A stretch of 64,000 nucleotides of DNA from Dirofilaria immitis (Eukaryota; Nematoda; Chromadorea; Rhabditida; Onchocercidae), in assembly GCA_024305405.1 (NCBI GenBank), contig JAKNDB010000109.1, positions 186,001-250,000 on the forward strand. Reading direction: 5' to 3'. The notes under the pieces were generated by a model, which was not told the origin of the DNA, made no database searches, and saw only the letters and a list, made by a program, of their open reading frames with translations. Each line of letters starts with the position of its first letter. Positions within the stretch are counted from its first letter, which is position 1. This document shows, in pieces, positions 13,353-26,400 of the stretch. The position numbers were made by a program, and so were the translations under genes.

Positions 13353-13576
13353 ATTTGAATAAATAATTAATTGATAAATAATCAATTGACCAATTAAACA
13401 AATTAATCAATCAAAGTTAACATGTCATTAAGATATGCCTAATCTCTCGAATTAAAGTGATAAGTTTGAATAAATAATTAATTGATAAATAATCAATTGA
13501 CCAATTAAACAAATTAATCAATCAAGGTTAACATGTCATTAAGATATGCCTAATTTCTCGAATTAAAGTGATAAGT
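13353..13576. repeat. ~111-bp tandem duplication
   Basis: Two adjacent copies run from TTTGAATAAATAATTAATTG to AATTAAAGTGATAAG, differing at about two bases (CAAAGTTAAC against CAAGGTTAAC, and TCTCTCG against TTTCTCG). The near-identity implies a recent duplication or ongoing homogenisation. Confidence 0.93.
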
Positions 13577-14751
13577 TGAGAAATAAAGAAGAATGAAAAT
13601 TATTTAGCAAGGAATAATCAATGATAACAGGTGGCAAAATAAACTATTTACGTGCAATTTTTCCATAAAAATTGATTGATTTTTGACTAATTAGTTTTAA
13701 GTGACAATTTACAATCCGGAAAGTAAATTCCAGAAATAATATCTGATAAGTTATCATATGATACTATAAGAATGATTGGAACACTACTCTCACTTATTGA
13801 AAGAAGAAACGTATGAAAAAAAAGGAATGATAGTGGTACTTAAATTTGAATGAATGATAAGAGATTATCATAAGGCTGAATTCTAATCATCGAAATCTTG
13901 CTTATCAGATTAACAAAGCTGAGATTATAAAAATGCATCTGATATAGCATAAAGTGCCTAGCTTAGCTCAGATTAAAAAGCCTAAGCAAAAGAATATATC
14001 AACCATCTCATTAATTCCAGTGATGTAAGACAAATTCATTTGCTTCATTCTCATAGCACTTCTGATAAAATTATTTATCATAGCTATTATTTGCTGTTAA
14101 TTAGTAATAATTATAATTTATTTAAAGATCGCTATTTTAATTATATATCAAATAATTATAATCTATTTAAAAATCATTATTTTAATCATACATTAAGGAA
14201 ATAAAGTTAAAATATGATGAAATTCTCCGATTATTATAAAGATTTTTCTCTTGTATGCTTTTTCCATTTTAATTAAATGATTTTATATGATAATAATAAT
14301 AATAAGTAATTCATTTCTTTCCATTTATTTAATTAAAAATTTCAACAAAATATATATATATATATATGTAAAAAAAAAAAATTTTATAAACTTTTTTGAT
14401 TTATAAAAATTTTTAACATTTTATTAAAATTTTGAATCGTAAAAAATATTAAAACAAATATTCATTATTATTATTACACTATATTATTTTCCAATTAGAT
14501 ATTAATTGAAATTGTAATATCTGATAAGTTTTTTTTTTTTTTTTTTTTTAAATGATATTTATGTATGTACAACTTTAGTAGCTTAATATTATTATATGAT
14601 TAATTCTTGAAACTTTCATTTTATTTTAAAATTATATTTCTAAAATAATATTTATTTTTTTGAACGATTAACTTTATCAGTTGTATTTTATTTTAGAAAT
14701 CGTATTTCTATTTTATCGATTTTCTGGTTTCGTTTAGAATTTTTATTTTCC

Positions 14752-14793
14752 TAAATAACAAATTAATTTTGATAAAAATTAATTTGTTATTTA
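14752..14793. repeat. perfect 19-bp inverted repeat with 4-base loop
   Basis: The arms at 14752-14770 and 14775-14793 are exact reverse complements (TAAATAACAAATTAATTTT and its complement) with the loop GATA. It could extrude as a cruciform or fold as a hairpin RNA. Nothing nearby explains it. Confidence 0.85.
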
Positions 14794-15609
14794 TATTTTC
14801 CGAAATAATAATATGAAATTTAATTATTCATTTAAAATATCTAAATTTTGACAAAAATTAATTGTTTACTTTTGAAAGTATTTTTTTATTATTTTATCCT
14901 AAAATTTAATAAAAGAATTTAAAAAATTTTTACAGTAATACTTGAAATTTTAAAAACGATTAACAACAATTTGAAATATAAATAATTAAAAACGAATTGA
15001 ATAATTGCTTTTTTTTTTTTTTTTAAAGAATATCAAAAGAAAAAAAAGGAAGGGGAAAAAAACAAGAATAAATGGCAAATTTGATTATTCGTGAAAATAT
15101 ATATTATCTAAATATAATTGAATTTATATTTTTCTTTCCTTTTTTTTTGCTATTAGTTATTAAATATATTTTGATTTATTTATAAGTTAAAATTTAATTT
15201 AAACTTAAATAACAAAAAAATAGAACAATAAATCAACTTAGACATATATATATATATATATATTTTAGCATTTTGTAATAAATTTATTGATAAAATATTA
15301 ATTAAAAATTGAATTAAAATATATGTTTAGCATTGTAGCAAATTTGTACTGATCGAATTTGAAATTAAAAATTTGTATTGGAATAATTTGAAAAAGTTTT
15401 ATATTTTTACAATTTGAATTGTTTGAAATTAATCGATCAAATGATTAATGAAATACTTATAAATATATTCAATAAATGAAATGATTTACTTAATTTTTTT
15501 TTCTTTGAATTATAATTATTTCAAATTGTATTAATATTAATGTAGTTTATGCAATTTGTGATACCGAAGCCTTATTAATTTATCTCAAAATAATTGTAAT
15601 TGAAATTTA

Positions 15610-16085
15610 ATTATAAATGTTATACTCAAGAATGATACAAAAATTAATTAATTGGGGAATTTGAGCTTAATTTAAGGTCAATAACAGCAACAGCTAACAA
15701 ATTACAGAAAAGATCAATGAATAATTACAGAAAAGGTCAACGAATAACAACAACAAATTCATCTATTTATAAACATTATGTTCAAAAATGAAACAAGAAT
15801 TTAATCAGTAGTGAGAATCAGCGTTTATCTCAAAGGTCAACAATAGCATATCCATCTAATTATAAAAGACTAGCAATTGCAAACTCATCAATTATAAACT
15901 TACATTCAAAAATGAAACAGAAATTAGTCGAAGTTAGCGTTTAATCAATCCAAAGGTCAACAACAAACATAACCATCTAATTATAAAAGATCAATAGCAA
16001 TAAATTTATCAATTCTAAACTTATATTCATAAATGAAGCAAAAATTAGGATCGGTGCTTAACCCAAACGTCAACAAACAACAACA
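15610..16085. repeat. degenerate ~125-bp repeat, about four copies
   Basis: Copies share AAAGGTCAACAA, CCATCTAATTATAAAAGA, ATTCAAAAATGAAACA and a RGCGTTTA box, at about 125-bp spacing. Divergence is high compared with the other tandem repeats, so this is an old array. No open frame spans it. Confidence 0.75.
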
Positions 16086-19000
16086 ACAACAGCAACAAAC
16101 AGTATATCCTATTTGTCATTTTAAATCCTAAATATCTGGGCTAAAATTTTGAGAATCCTAAATTTATCACAACCATATTTTTTGGCCTAAAAATATTTGT
16201 GGCAAAATTTTTAAAATTAAAAATTGTCAAAATTTATTAATGCAAGATAAAGACAAATAATTAATTCGAAAATTTTAAACCAAATCCACATTTCATTTTC
16301 TTATCTCTTTTCATATTTCCTTATATTTCTTTCTCCTCCTTTTTCTTTCTTTTTAAAAAAAAAAAAAAAAACTTAATTTTAATTCCACCTTCTCCTCCTC
16401 TTCCTCTTCCTCCTCCTCCTTTTCCTTTTGCTTGTTTTTTTTTTTAAACTAATTTAAAATAACAAATCAGGTTTAGCTGTCTATTATTTACATACTTTAA
16501 TTTTTTTTTTTCTTCAATGAATTGCATGGAAAAAAAAAAGAAATTATCATAAAATTTTTCGTTCGTTGATAAATGAAAATGAAATTGAATCTTTTAGTTA
16601 AAGTAAGAAGAAGAAGTAGAAAAAAAGAAAAAAAACATTATCATCCTAAAAAGACATTCCCAATGGATTTCTTCCTTTTTTCTTTTTCTTTTTTTTCTTT
16701 TAAATTCAGGCTAAAAGCAGATTTGTTGACATGTTGAAAGTATTTTTATTTTTTTTTTTTTTTGCTTCCAAAACCAAACAAGAATATGTAATCATTAGTT
16801 ATGCGAAATGATTTTATCATTTTAACGAAAACCATAACGAATAATAAAAAAAAAAAAAAGAAAAAAAACTTTAAAAACTTTTTTTTTTATTTCATTTTAA
16901 CACCTCAATTCGAAAAAAAAAATTATTATAAAAAATTTTATGCAAAAATTATATTAAATTTCATTTGTTTAGGAATAAAATAAAAAAAGAAATTTTTTTT
17001 TTTAAAATTAAATTATAAAAAAATTTTGAAATTGAAATTGTTATATAATACTTATATTTCTTATAAACGAATTAAATATATATCATTGCTTTCTTTCTTT
17101 CTTTTTCGTTTTTGTTTGGTTTCTTTTTTTTTTTGCATATTTATTAAGTTTGATAATTTGATAATGAAAAACGAAAAAAAAACTTTCTGATTTTTGCATA
17201 ACCCATTTTAAATTTATTAAAAAAAAGAAAAAAAAAAAGGAAAACGATAGGTTTGATTTATTTATAAAAAAAAAAAAAAAAAAGAAAAAATTAAAATCAT
17301 ATTGATTTAGTTCTTTTTACTTATTTATTTGATGCCTTTAAATTATTCATTCGTCGCTGATATTTATTTGTCATGTTGGAATTTCTTGATTTTCGATAAT
17401 ATACTCATAAAAATAAAACTTTTTTTTGATAAAATTTAAATATACAATGTACGAAATTGTTATAGGAAGAATTTTTGACATTTTCAATCATTTATTCATG
17501 ATTAAATATATAATACATGGAGAATTAAATAATAATCATTAAATTAAATAATCCAGACAATACTTATTAAATTAGATAATTGATAAAAATTGATTGTTGA
17601 ATAATTAATTAGAATAAAAAGTGTATGCGTATATGTCGGATAATAAATTTTATTCTAAAATTAAATAAAATTAAAATTTCAAAAACTAAACAAGAATCAT
17701 TCCATCAAAATGAAACAACTACTGTCATTTTCATTTTGTGAAGCTAAAAGAAAACAAGATTCTTGACATGAATTTAATAAATTGTTATTTTAATGTAAAA
17801 AGATCATCGAGAAGAGAGAGAGAGAGAGAGAGAAACAAAAGGAAAGAGCGGAAAAAAGAGGAAATTAAGTTTTCAATATTTTTACAAAATGTACAAATGC
17901 AAAAATTAGTTTTAAACATTTGTTTTAAAATTAATTATCAAAATAAACAATTATCAGTCGGTTTTTTTATTTTATCAAATAAAAATTTTATTTTAGCATT
18001 TTTTTGTTATTGAAATTTCGGTTTTTCTTTTTTGATGATTGTTTGATTGATTGAAATCGATAGATTGGATAAAATTAAATAAATTTGATTTAAACTTTAA
18101 TAAAATTTTTGTCTTTTATTTTGAAAAAAAAAGTAATATTGCAAATTCAATATATTTCTGATATTGTTTTCAATACATTGTTAGTTATCAAAAATTTTTA
18201 AATTTATTTATTTATTTCTTTAATACATTAATGATTTACTCAATCATTGCCTTATCATTTTATCAGTACAGTCACTATTTATTTCATCGCTTTGATAATC
18301 CAATGATATTATTAATTTATTTGACTATTTTTTTTTTATCATTTATCGTTCATTGCTCTTGATGATAAATGTTGCATTTACTAAAATGAATAACAAATGT
18401 TAAAAATTATTAATTATCATTTAGTAAACATTTTAATTTAAACAATAAAAATTACATAATAATTGATAATCTATTGCGATGATCAGCAAAAATATCTCTA
18501 ATTATACGAATGAAGCATTTTTGTATGAAAACTTATCACATGAACAACTTTTGATAAATCAATGATAAAATTATTGCGAATATTTTGGATGATATGATTT
18601 TTCTATAAAATATGTTAATGTTGCAAATTAAAAAAAAATTTATGCAATATATTGCATTTATCAAATTAATCAATTTTTATGATAAATCAACGATAAAATT
18701 TATCAACTCTTTTGCATAGCATAAATTCTCTCTAAAAATATGCTAATGCTATAGATTTAAAGAGGAACTTAGAAAAGAAATAAAAAAAACTTATTTAACA
18801 AATAGCAAAAATGCTTTTTGCAGAAATCTAAAAGAAAAAAATATCTTTTAAGATATGAAAAATTGATCTAACATTCTAGATAACATAAAACAAAAAAAAA
18901 AAAAAAGTTTGATTAAAAGAAAGATTGTCATCACCAAAACTTTGTATCGGTTCTAAAAAAAAAAAAAAAAAAAAAAAGAAAGAGAAGATATTATCCTAAC

Positions 19001-19508
19001 TTGAAATTTAAATTACTCTTCTTCGTTTTAATCCTCTTTATATATACATATATATATATATGTGAACGAAAATATGCTTAAAAGATTTGTTGATCTTCCA
19101 TTATTGAAAATAAAAAAATTGAATTAGTTAACTAAGTCAATAATTTTAGCTATTATTATTTAATTTTTCAACTATGCTCTAAATATATTCATATTCTGAT
19201 ATAAGCTACCTGTTTTGAAATGAACTCAAGATTATATCATAATTTTTTTTGACTCATCTAATTTCACTCATATCAACCAATGAAAAATTAATCTAAAATT
19301 ATTAACTCAGCAAATTTCAGGTTAATTAACCTAACTTACACAATTGCAAACAGTTCATTGCATAAAACAATAATGAATAGAAGAAAACTAAATCTTAAAA
19401 AAAAAAATTTACAGAACAAAAATAATTAAATTCATAATTGATAGATAATACCCGAAATTTTGCATAAATGAAATAATCGATTCAAAATTTCAAAATTTGT
19501 TTATTTAT

Positions 19509-20346
19509 TCATAATTCTTCATTATATCGCTTTCTTTTCTGTTTCCGTAATTCCGTAACATATGCCGGATGACGTCGTACATATTCCACTTGCTCAAAAT
19601 AAATTGAACTAAGTTTTGCATATTAAAATTTTAAATATTCAAATTTCACTCTTTACCTTTTCTTCTATTATATTAACAAAAATAAGTATAGTTGAAATGT
19701 TAACAAACGGATAAAAGTTTAAAACGAAACTTCGAGGAAAAAAAAAAGAAAAGAAAAAGGTTATTATGTCGAGAAATTAAGTTATCGTATCAAATTTCGG
19801 AAAAATTTGAAAAATTTCAAAAAAAAATATCAATATGATAAAAACTTATAAAACAAAAAATATTTCATAATTTTCAAAATTCTTAAATACCATTAATTTA
19901 TCCATTAAATTTATGGTCCAAAATTGAAATATATGAGTTTGATGAAGTTGAAGATTTTGGACAATCATTAAAAAGCCTAGGATGAGAAATTTTTAAGAGA
20001 TGAATTGATAAATATAAGTAATAAAATCATCCGTACCATAAGAACAAGTCGTCGAAATTCTTCACGATCAAATCGATAATCTTGAAATTTTTGATGTGGT
20101 TCACCCGTTTGTGGATGTAAACCTTTGCCAACTGGGAAGACTTTATCACCTTTTGTCCAGGTAAAATATTTAACACCTCGAAGGCGTGCCAAATCCAAAT
20201 AGCAATTAACATCACCACAATTATACCTTAAAATATATTTGAACCTATGCGGCATAAATAGATAAAAAATTAATAAACAACAACAAGAACAAGTAACAAA
20301 TAATATTTTTTAAAACTGTTAAATTATTCAGTATAATCTTATACTG

Positions 20347-20404
<58 letters not shown>

Positions 20405-23353
20405 ATATTATTGTCAATAAACAATAACACATCAATTTAAGCAATGTAAATAATTGAGAAGTAAATAAACAAAAAAAATTCAAAATTCAATTTATTCATT
20501 AATGCTAGAAATTTTATTACACTGTTTAATTTAATAACAAATGCAAATAAAAATAAGCATTAGCTTTTCGAGAAAAATTTTAGCAAAAAAAAAATAAATT
20601 AAAAATAAACTTAGCTCTGGACTTTCTCATCCACCCTCTTCTGATCATTAAACTTTCGAGAAAAATTTCAATAAAAAAAAAGATTAACTTCGTAGAAGAA
20701 GAAAGGAAAAGAAAAAGAAAATTAAAAATAAACTTAACTTTGAACTTTTTCCTCCTCCCTCTTCTTCTCCCTTCATCATTCTATCATAGAATAAATTTCT
20801 AGACAATGATCGATCATAAAGTTCATTACTAGCAAATTGATTTGACGTAATTCGAGCTGTACTTATTGTTAATCTGATCGTTATAAGTGCAAAAAAGCCC
20901 TACTACTTAGTTCAGATTAAAAGATTAAATCAATAAATCATAGTACTTCAGACTAACAATACTATCATTATTATTTATTAAATGACAATTAAAATCAATC
21001 GATAGAAATTTAACAAATGTTAATATTTCAGATTAATAATATTATCATTATTACTTATTAAATGATAATTAAAATCAATCGATAGAAATTTAACAAATGT
21101 TAATATTTCAGATTAATAATATTATCATTATTATTTATTAAATGATAATTAAAAGCAATGATAAAAATTTAACAAATAATTTTTCTCAAAAGAAAAAGAA
21201 CTTATTATTTTTAATCAAAATTTTTATTTAATATTTTAATCAATAACTAAAAACATACAATTCGAAAATGATCGCCCAGTCGGGTAAAAATAATAAATGT
21301 GTTAAACCACTACCATGCATTCCAATAAATATATCACTATTATGCGTAATTTCCAATTGTTGTAAAAATGTGATACTTCTATAATTCAAAACAATTAGTT
21401 AATTAATTTCAATAGAAATTAAATTAAATTAAATTTGAATTTGAATTTATAAAAAACGATATGAATATATGATTAAAATTATTTAGAAAAATTTTATAAA
21501 AATTAATACAAATATGTTTTATTTATGTGATGCAAATTTAATAAATTGAAAAATTGAATTTATTTATTTAATTTATATTTCTTTGATAAATTATCGTAAA
21601 AATTTAGATAAGAATATTCAAAGTATGATTGATCGATTAAAATAATTAAAAATATCAAGACAAACTAAGCTAATTTGTTTTTTTTTTTTATCAAATATCT
21701 TATCAGATATATTTCGATAATAAACACAATAAAATATAAACCTATTATAATCGATTCGTCTTGCAATAATACCCGGAATATTCGTTAAAACTTCCATAAG
21801 CTAAAAAAAAAAAAAGAAATGAGATATTAAGTTTCAAAAATAAATAAATAAATAAACATAAATTATTGAATTTAGTAAAATAATGCATAAAAATTGAAAT
21901 ATTTATAATGATAGAGAATAAATATATTATTAATTAATATTAATAGTAAGAAAATTTGTAAAACAATTTGTACTAATATAATCGAAAATAAATAAATATG
22001 TTAACGAAGTATACAAGATAATTTATCATTTTATCATTTGTATCAGTGTAATGATAATATTTCAATATTCTCATCTAGCTATTAAAATAATTAGTAGTAA
22101 ATAAATTTTTAGCAAAATTATGCTCATTATCTTAAGCTAGATTAATATACTCGAACATATCAATTAGCAAGATTATTTATTCAGAAAAAAAAGGTGATAG
22201 CAAAAATAAAATCTTGCAAAAGAACAAAATATTAATAAATATATTAATAGGAAATTAAAATATTAATCAAAATTAAAAATAGAAATATTAATAAAAAAGA
22301 AAGAAAATAATTGGAAATGAAATTTTATTTATAAATTAAAAACAAATAAATAAATAATAAACAAAAATAAAATTAATTTTAAAATAATTTAAACAAATTT
22401 TATTTCCGCATAATTTCACCATTTACATATATATTTATTCTAAACAAAAAAAAAAAAAAAAAGAAAAGGGAAGAAAAGAAAATGAAAACAAAATTTTGTA
22501 AGAAAAAAAAAAAAAAAGAAGAAGATTGATAAATGTAAACAATACGAAATTAAAATATTATTCAAAATTAAAAACAAACAAAAATTAAGAATAAATAAAT
22601 TAAAAGTAAAAGAAAATGTCAACAAAAAAGGAAATAAATAATAAATAAATAAACAACAAAGATCAATTTTTAAAATAATTTAAACAAAAATATCATTAAG
22701 CAATTAAAATATTATTGAAAATTAAAGAAAAAAAAAGAATAATAATAAACAAAAATGAAAATAATTTTTCAAATAAAAAAGAAATTCTAATATTATTCAA
22801 AATTAAAAACAAAAAAAAGTAAATAAATAAATAAACAAATAAATAAATAACAAAGATTAATTTCTTAAACAATTTAAGCAAATTTTTTGTCTTCACTAAT
22901 ATCAATATACATAAATATATATACTAATTTGTTTATTTGCTTAAAAGAAAAGGCAACAAAAAAGTAAAAATGATCGATTAGATAAGATAGGATAAAATGA
23001 AATAAAATTTTTAAAAGAGAACATTTAGGAGAGAGGAGGAAAAAAAAGAAACATTAAAATAAGCATATTTTTCAAAAGAAAAAAAAAACGATTGTAATTA
23101 TAGAAGATGAAAAGCGTTTATATATCCAATTTACTTACTACTTATATATATATATATATTACGGGGTGGATGAGAAACAAAAGCTATTTTCTTTTATATT
23201 TTTAACACATTTTCAAATGCTATCCCCATCGATCTATCTAATCTATCAATCACCATCACCATCACCATCACCATCATTATCATCATCACCATCATCGATA
23301 CTATCACTATCATCATCACCACCACCAACAACATCATTGTCATTATCATCATT

Positions 23354-23435
<82 letters not shown>

Positions 23436-26400
23436 CTCATCATTATCTTTATTCATTCAATGGTTAGAATAAGAACAAATTAGTGATAATAAAGTTTAGT
23501 TATTGAAATAGATGATGAGTATGTATATTTTGTGTATATATATATATGTGTGTGTATGTGTCTGTGTGTGTGTGTGTGTGTGTGTTTATATATATATATA
23601 TGTTTGGATATATATATATATATCATTATGAATCAATTTTAACTAACTAACTAGCTAACTGTCTAAACTATTCCATTCTTTAAATTCATCGATAAAATAG
23701 TTCACACTCTAAACTTTACATACTACTTCTTCTGCCAATCTTCTTTCTCTTCTTCCTCCTCCTCTTCCACCTTTTCAATCCTCTTCTTAACAATATCACA
23801 ATATAATCCCATTAAACTTTTTTACATATATATATATATATACATATATTATTACATTTCTTTTGTTTTTTTAATTATTTCATTATTCAATTTCAATTAT
23901 ATATTAAATTATTAATTAATTAATCAATGCATTTATACTGTCACTAATAATATTATACATATATCTATTTGATTAATGGAAATATTGCATAATTGACAAA
24001 AATTATATATATATATATATATATGTATATTTGATTAATAGAATTATAGTATAACTGATAATATTATATATATATATATATATTCATGTATTTCATTAAT
24101 CGAATTATAGTGTTATTAATAATATTATATACATGTATTTGAATAATTGAATTATGGCATAACTAATACTATTATATATATATATAAATTAATTTGATTA
24201 ATAGAGTTATGACATAATTGATAATGTGATACGCAATATATATGTATAATGGATCAGTAGAATTACAGTTTAATTGATAATAAAATATATATATTTGATT
24301 AATTGTTTATTCAATTACATATATACATATATATTACAATATTTGTTTGTAGAAAAAGTCTATTAAATATCACATCATAATTCCATTAAGCCTTTTAAGC
24401 ATGTTATTATCACATTATCACTTATGCCAAATTCTTCCTTTTTAATCATTTCATTATTTAATATCAATTATATAATATATTATAAATTAATCAAATATAT
24501 ATATTGTAATACTTGTTTTTAAGGAAAAAAAAGTATTCATTAATATACTAAAGTTATGTTTATACCTAGCTTAGTCTTATCATTTTTTAAATGTAATTTA
24601 AAAAAATGGGCAATATCTTAAATTTTACCTCATTTATTTTTTAATTAATATCTTCAACTTGATTTATGTTGTATTCAAATTCAATATGATTGATTGTTAT
24701 TTATACTTTATCATCTATTTGTCTACTTTTTTAATTATAATTATTTTTGTTTTTATTTGCATAAATATTATTAATAAAATGAAAATATTTCGTATGCATT
24801 AATTTTTAGATATTATCAATGATAGATTTGCATTATCATATATCATGAATGCATCATTATCTCTTATCATTTTAATTTTTTTCATAAATCGAAGAAATTT
24901 ACAGCTTTATAGCTCGAAACAATGGATGAAATATATATCGAACGAATGCGCTAGCGATAAATGAAATTGATAGCAATGATATCATATTTTATTATTTATC
25001 TACTAGCCTGATATATATTATCGTGATTCTTTTGCATGCTTCCATCATGGCTGCACTCTATTCCTTATAGGACCTCTACAAATAATCTAGTTTGTTATCA
25101 TTTTTACTTTTTAGTGATTAGATGTAATCTGTAATTAATTTTCATAAGTTTAATTACACCTAATTATATTTCATATAATGATCTTACAACTGATAAATGT
25201 ATAAGAATATGATTAGTGATAAAAAAAATGAAGTTTGCAAAAATATACAATTGTCAAATTTTTGCAATTTAAGATTGAATTTTTTTTTTTCAGCCAATAG
25301 GATCATTCCCACCTAATGTTTATTATCGTGATACCTATGGACTGCAGCATTTAATTGATGGTTATGGAATCGCAAGAAATCATGCAGATTCCATCACGAC
25401 AGTGGAATCAGACGATACTGTAACAACAAAATCTACAGGTATTATTATATATTAAAATTTTGAAATTTTTTTCATGAATGTAAATAAGCTAAATTGAGAA
25501 GAATAAGGTGGAATTTTTGAAGTAATTAAAAGTTTAAGACAGTAATCATAAAGATATAAAAACTTATCAATATATATATGTATATATATATATATATTTT
25601 ATTTTAAAATCTATAAAAATCAAATCCAAATATGCAAATATATTATTTTTTTTAAAATATATTTCAAACAATTCAGAGGAAAATTTAAAAAAAAAAGAAA
25701 AAGAAAAAAAAGAAAGAATCAGGTATTAATCTCGAAATTAATCTCGAATAATTTAAAGACTTATGAAAATTCGTAGAAATTTGCGATTTATTGAATTTCT
25801 ACTTTCTTTTTTTTTAAAAAATTATCTCTTCCTCGATTTCTATGCAAATGATTAGGTATTGATTTTGGGTGATTTCAAAAATTATGAAATATTATATGCA
25901 AAATTTTCAGTACGTACAATTGCAAATATTCACAATGTAAGTCAAATGAATGAAAGTTCAACATCCAAAGGAACCGTTAATTCGCCATCATTCCATGTAA
26001 ATAATTTTTTTTTTCATTAATTTAATATTTAAATATTGTTTTTATTGATTAATAATAAAAATGAAAAATCATAAAATTTGTAGAATAAAAAATTTCGAAT
26101 ATTTCAAGATTAATTGATAAAGATAAAACTTGGCGTAGAAAATTTCTACTTTAATTCAACCTTTGATGGCTTGCTCATCTTAGAGCGCCAGCTTTGTAAA
26201 TATGATTGATTAAACGATGATAGCGATAAGAGTGATGATAACGACGATAAGAAGAAGAGTGATGGTAGCAATAATAATAAGAATGATGATAACGATGATA
26301 GTAATAAGAATGATGAAAACGATGATAGCGATAAGAGTGATGATAACGACGATAAGAATGAGAGTGATGATAGCGATAATAATAAGAGTGATGAAAACGA

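Larger units (their letters stand above)
8027..19508. other. 11.5-kb gene-poor AT-rich intergenic region
   Basis: No exon pair with matching splice phases and no conserved motif could be found on either strand. The stretch holds homopolymer runs, AT, AAT and GA microsatellites, four larger tandem or direct duplications (8401-8720, 9705-10105, 13353-13576, 15610-16085) and a strong palindrome at 14752-14793. It presumably contains the upstream control region of the GPCR (left) and the 3' flank of EOGT (right). Confidence 0.6.

Noticed and set aside
17738..18013. 91-codon plus-strand open frame with an RRERERERNKR segment
   Set aside because: The Arg/Glu part is a GA microsatellite and the rest is low-complexity sequence.
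23166..23483. Poly-Ser, poly-Met and poly-Asp open frames on both strands
   Set aside because: All are frames of a single ATC/ATG microsatellite inside an EOGT intron.
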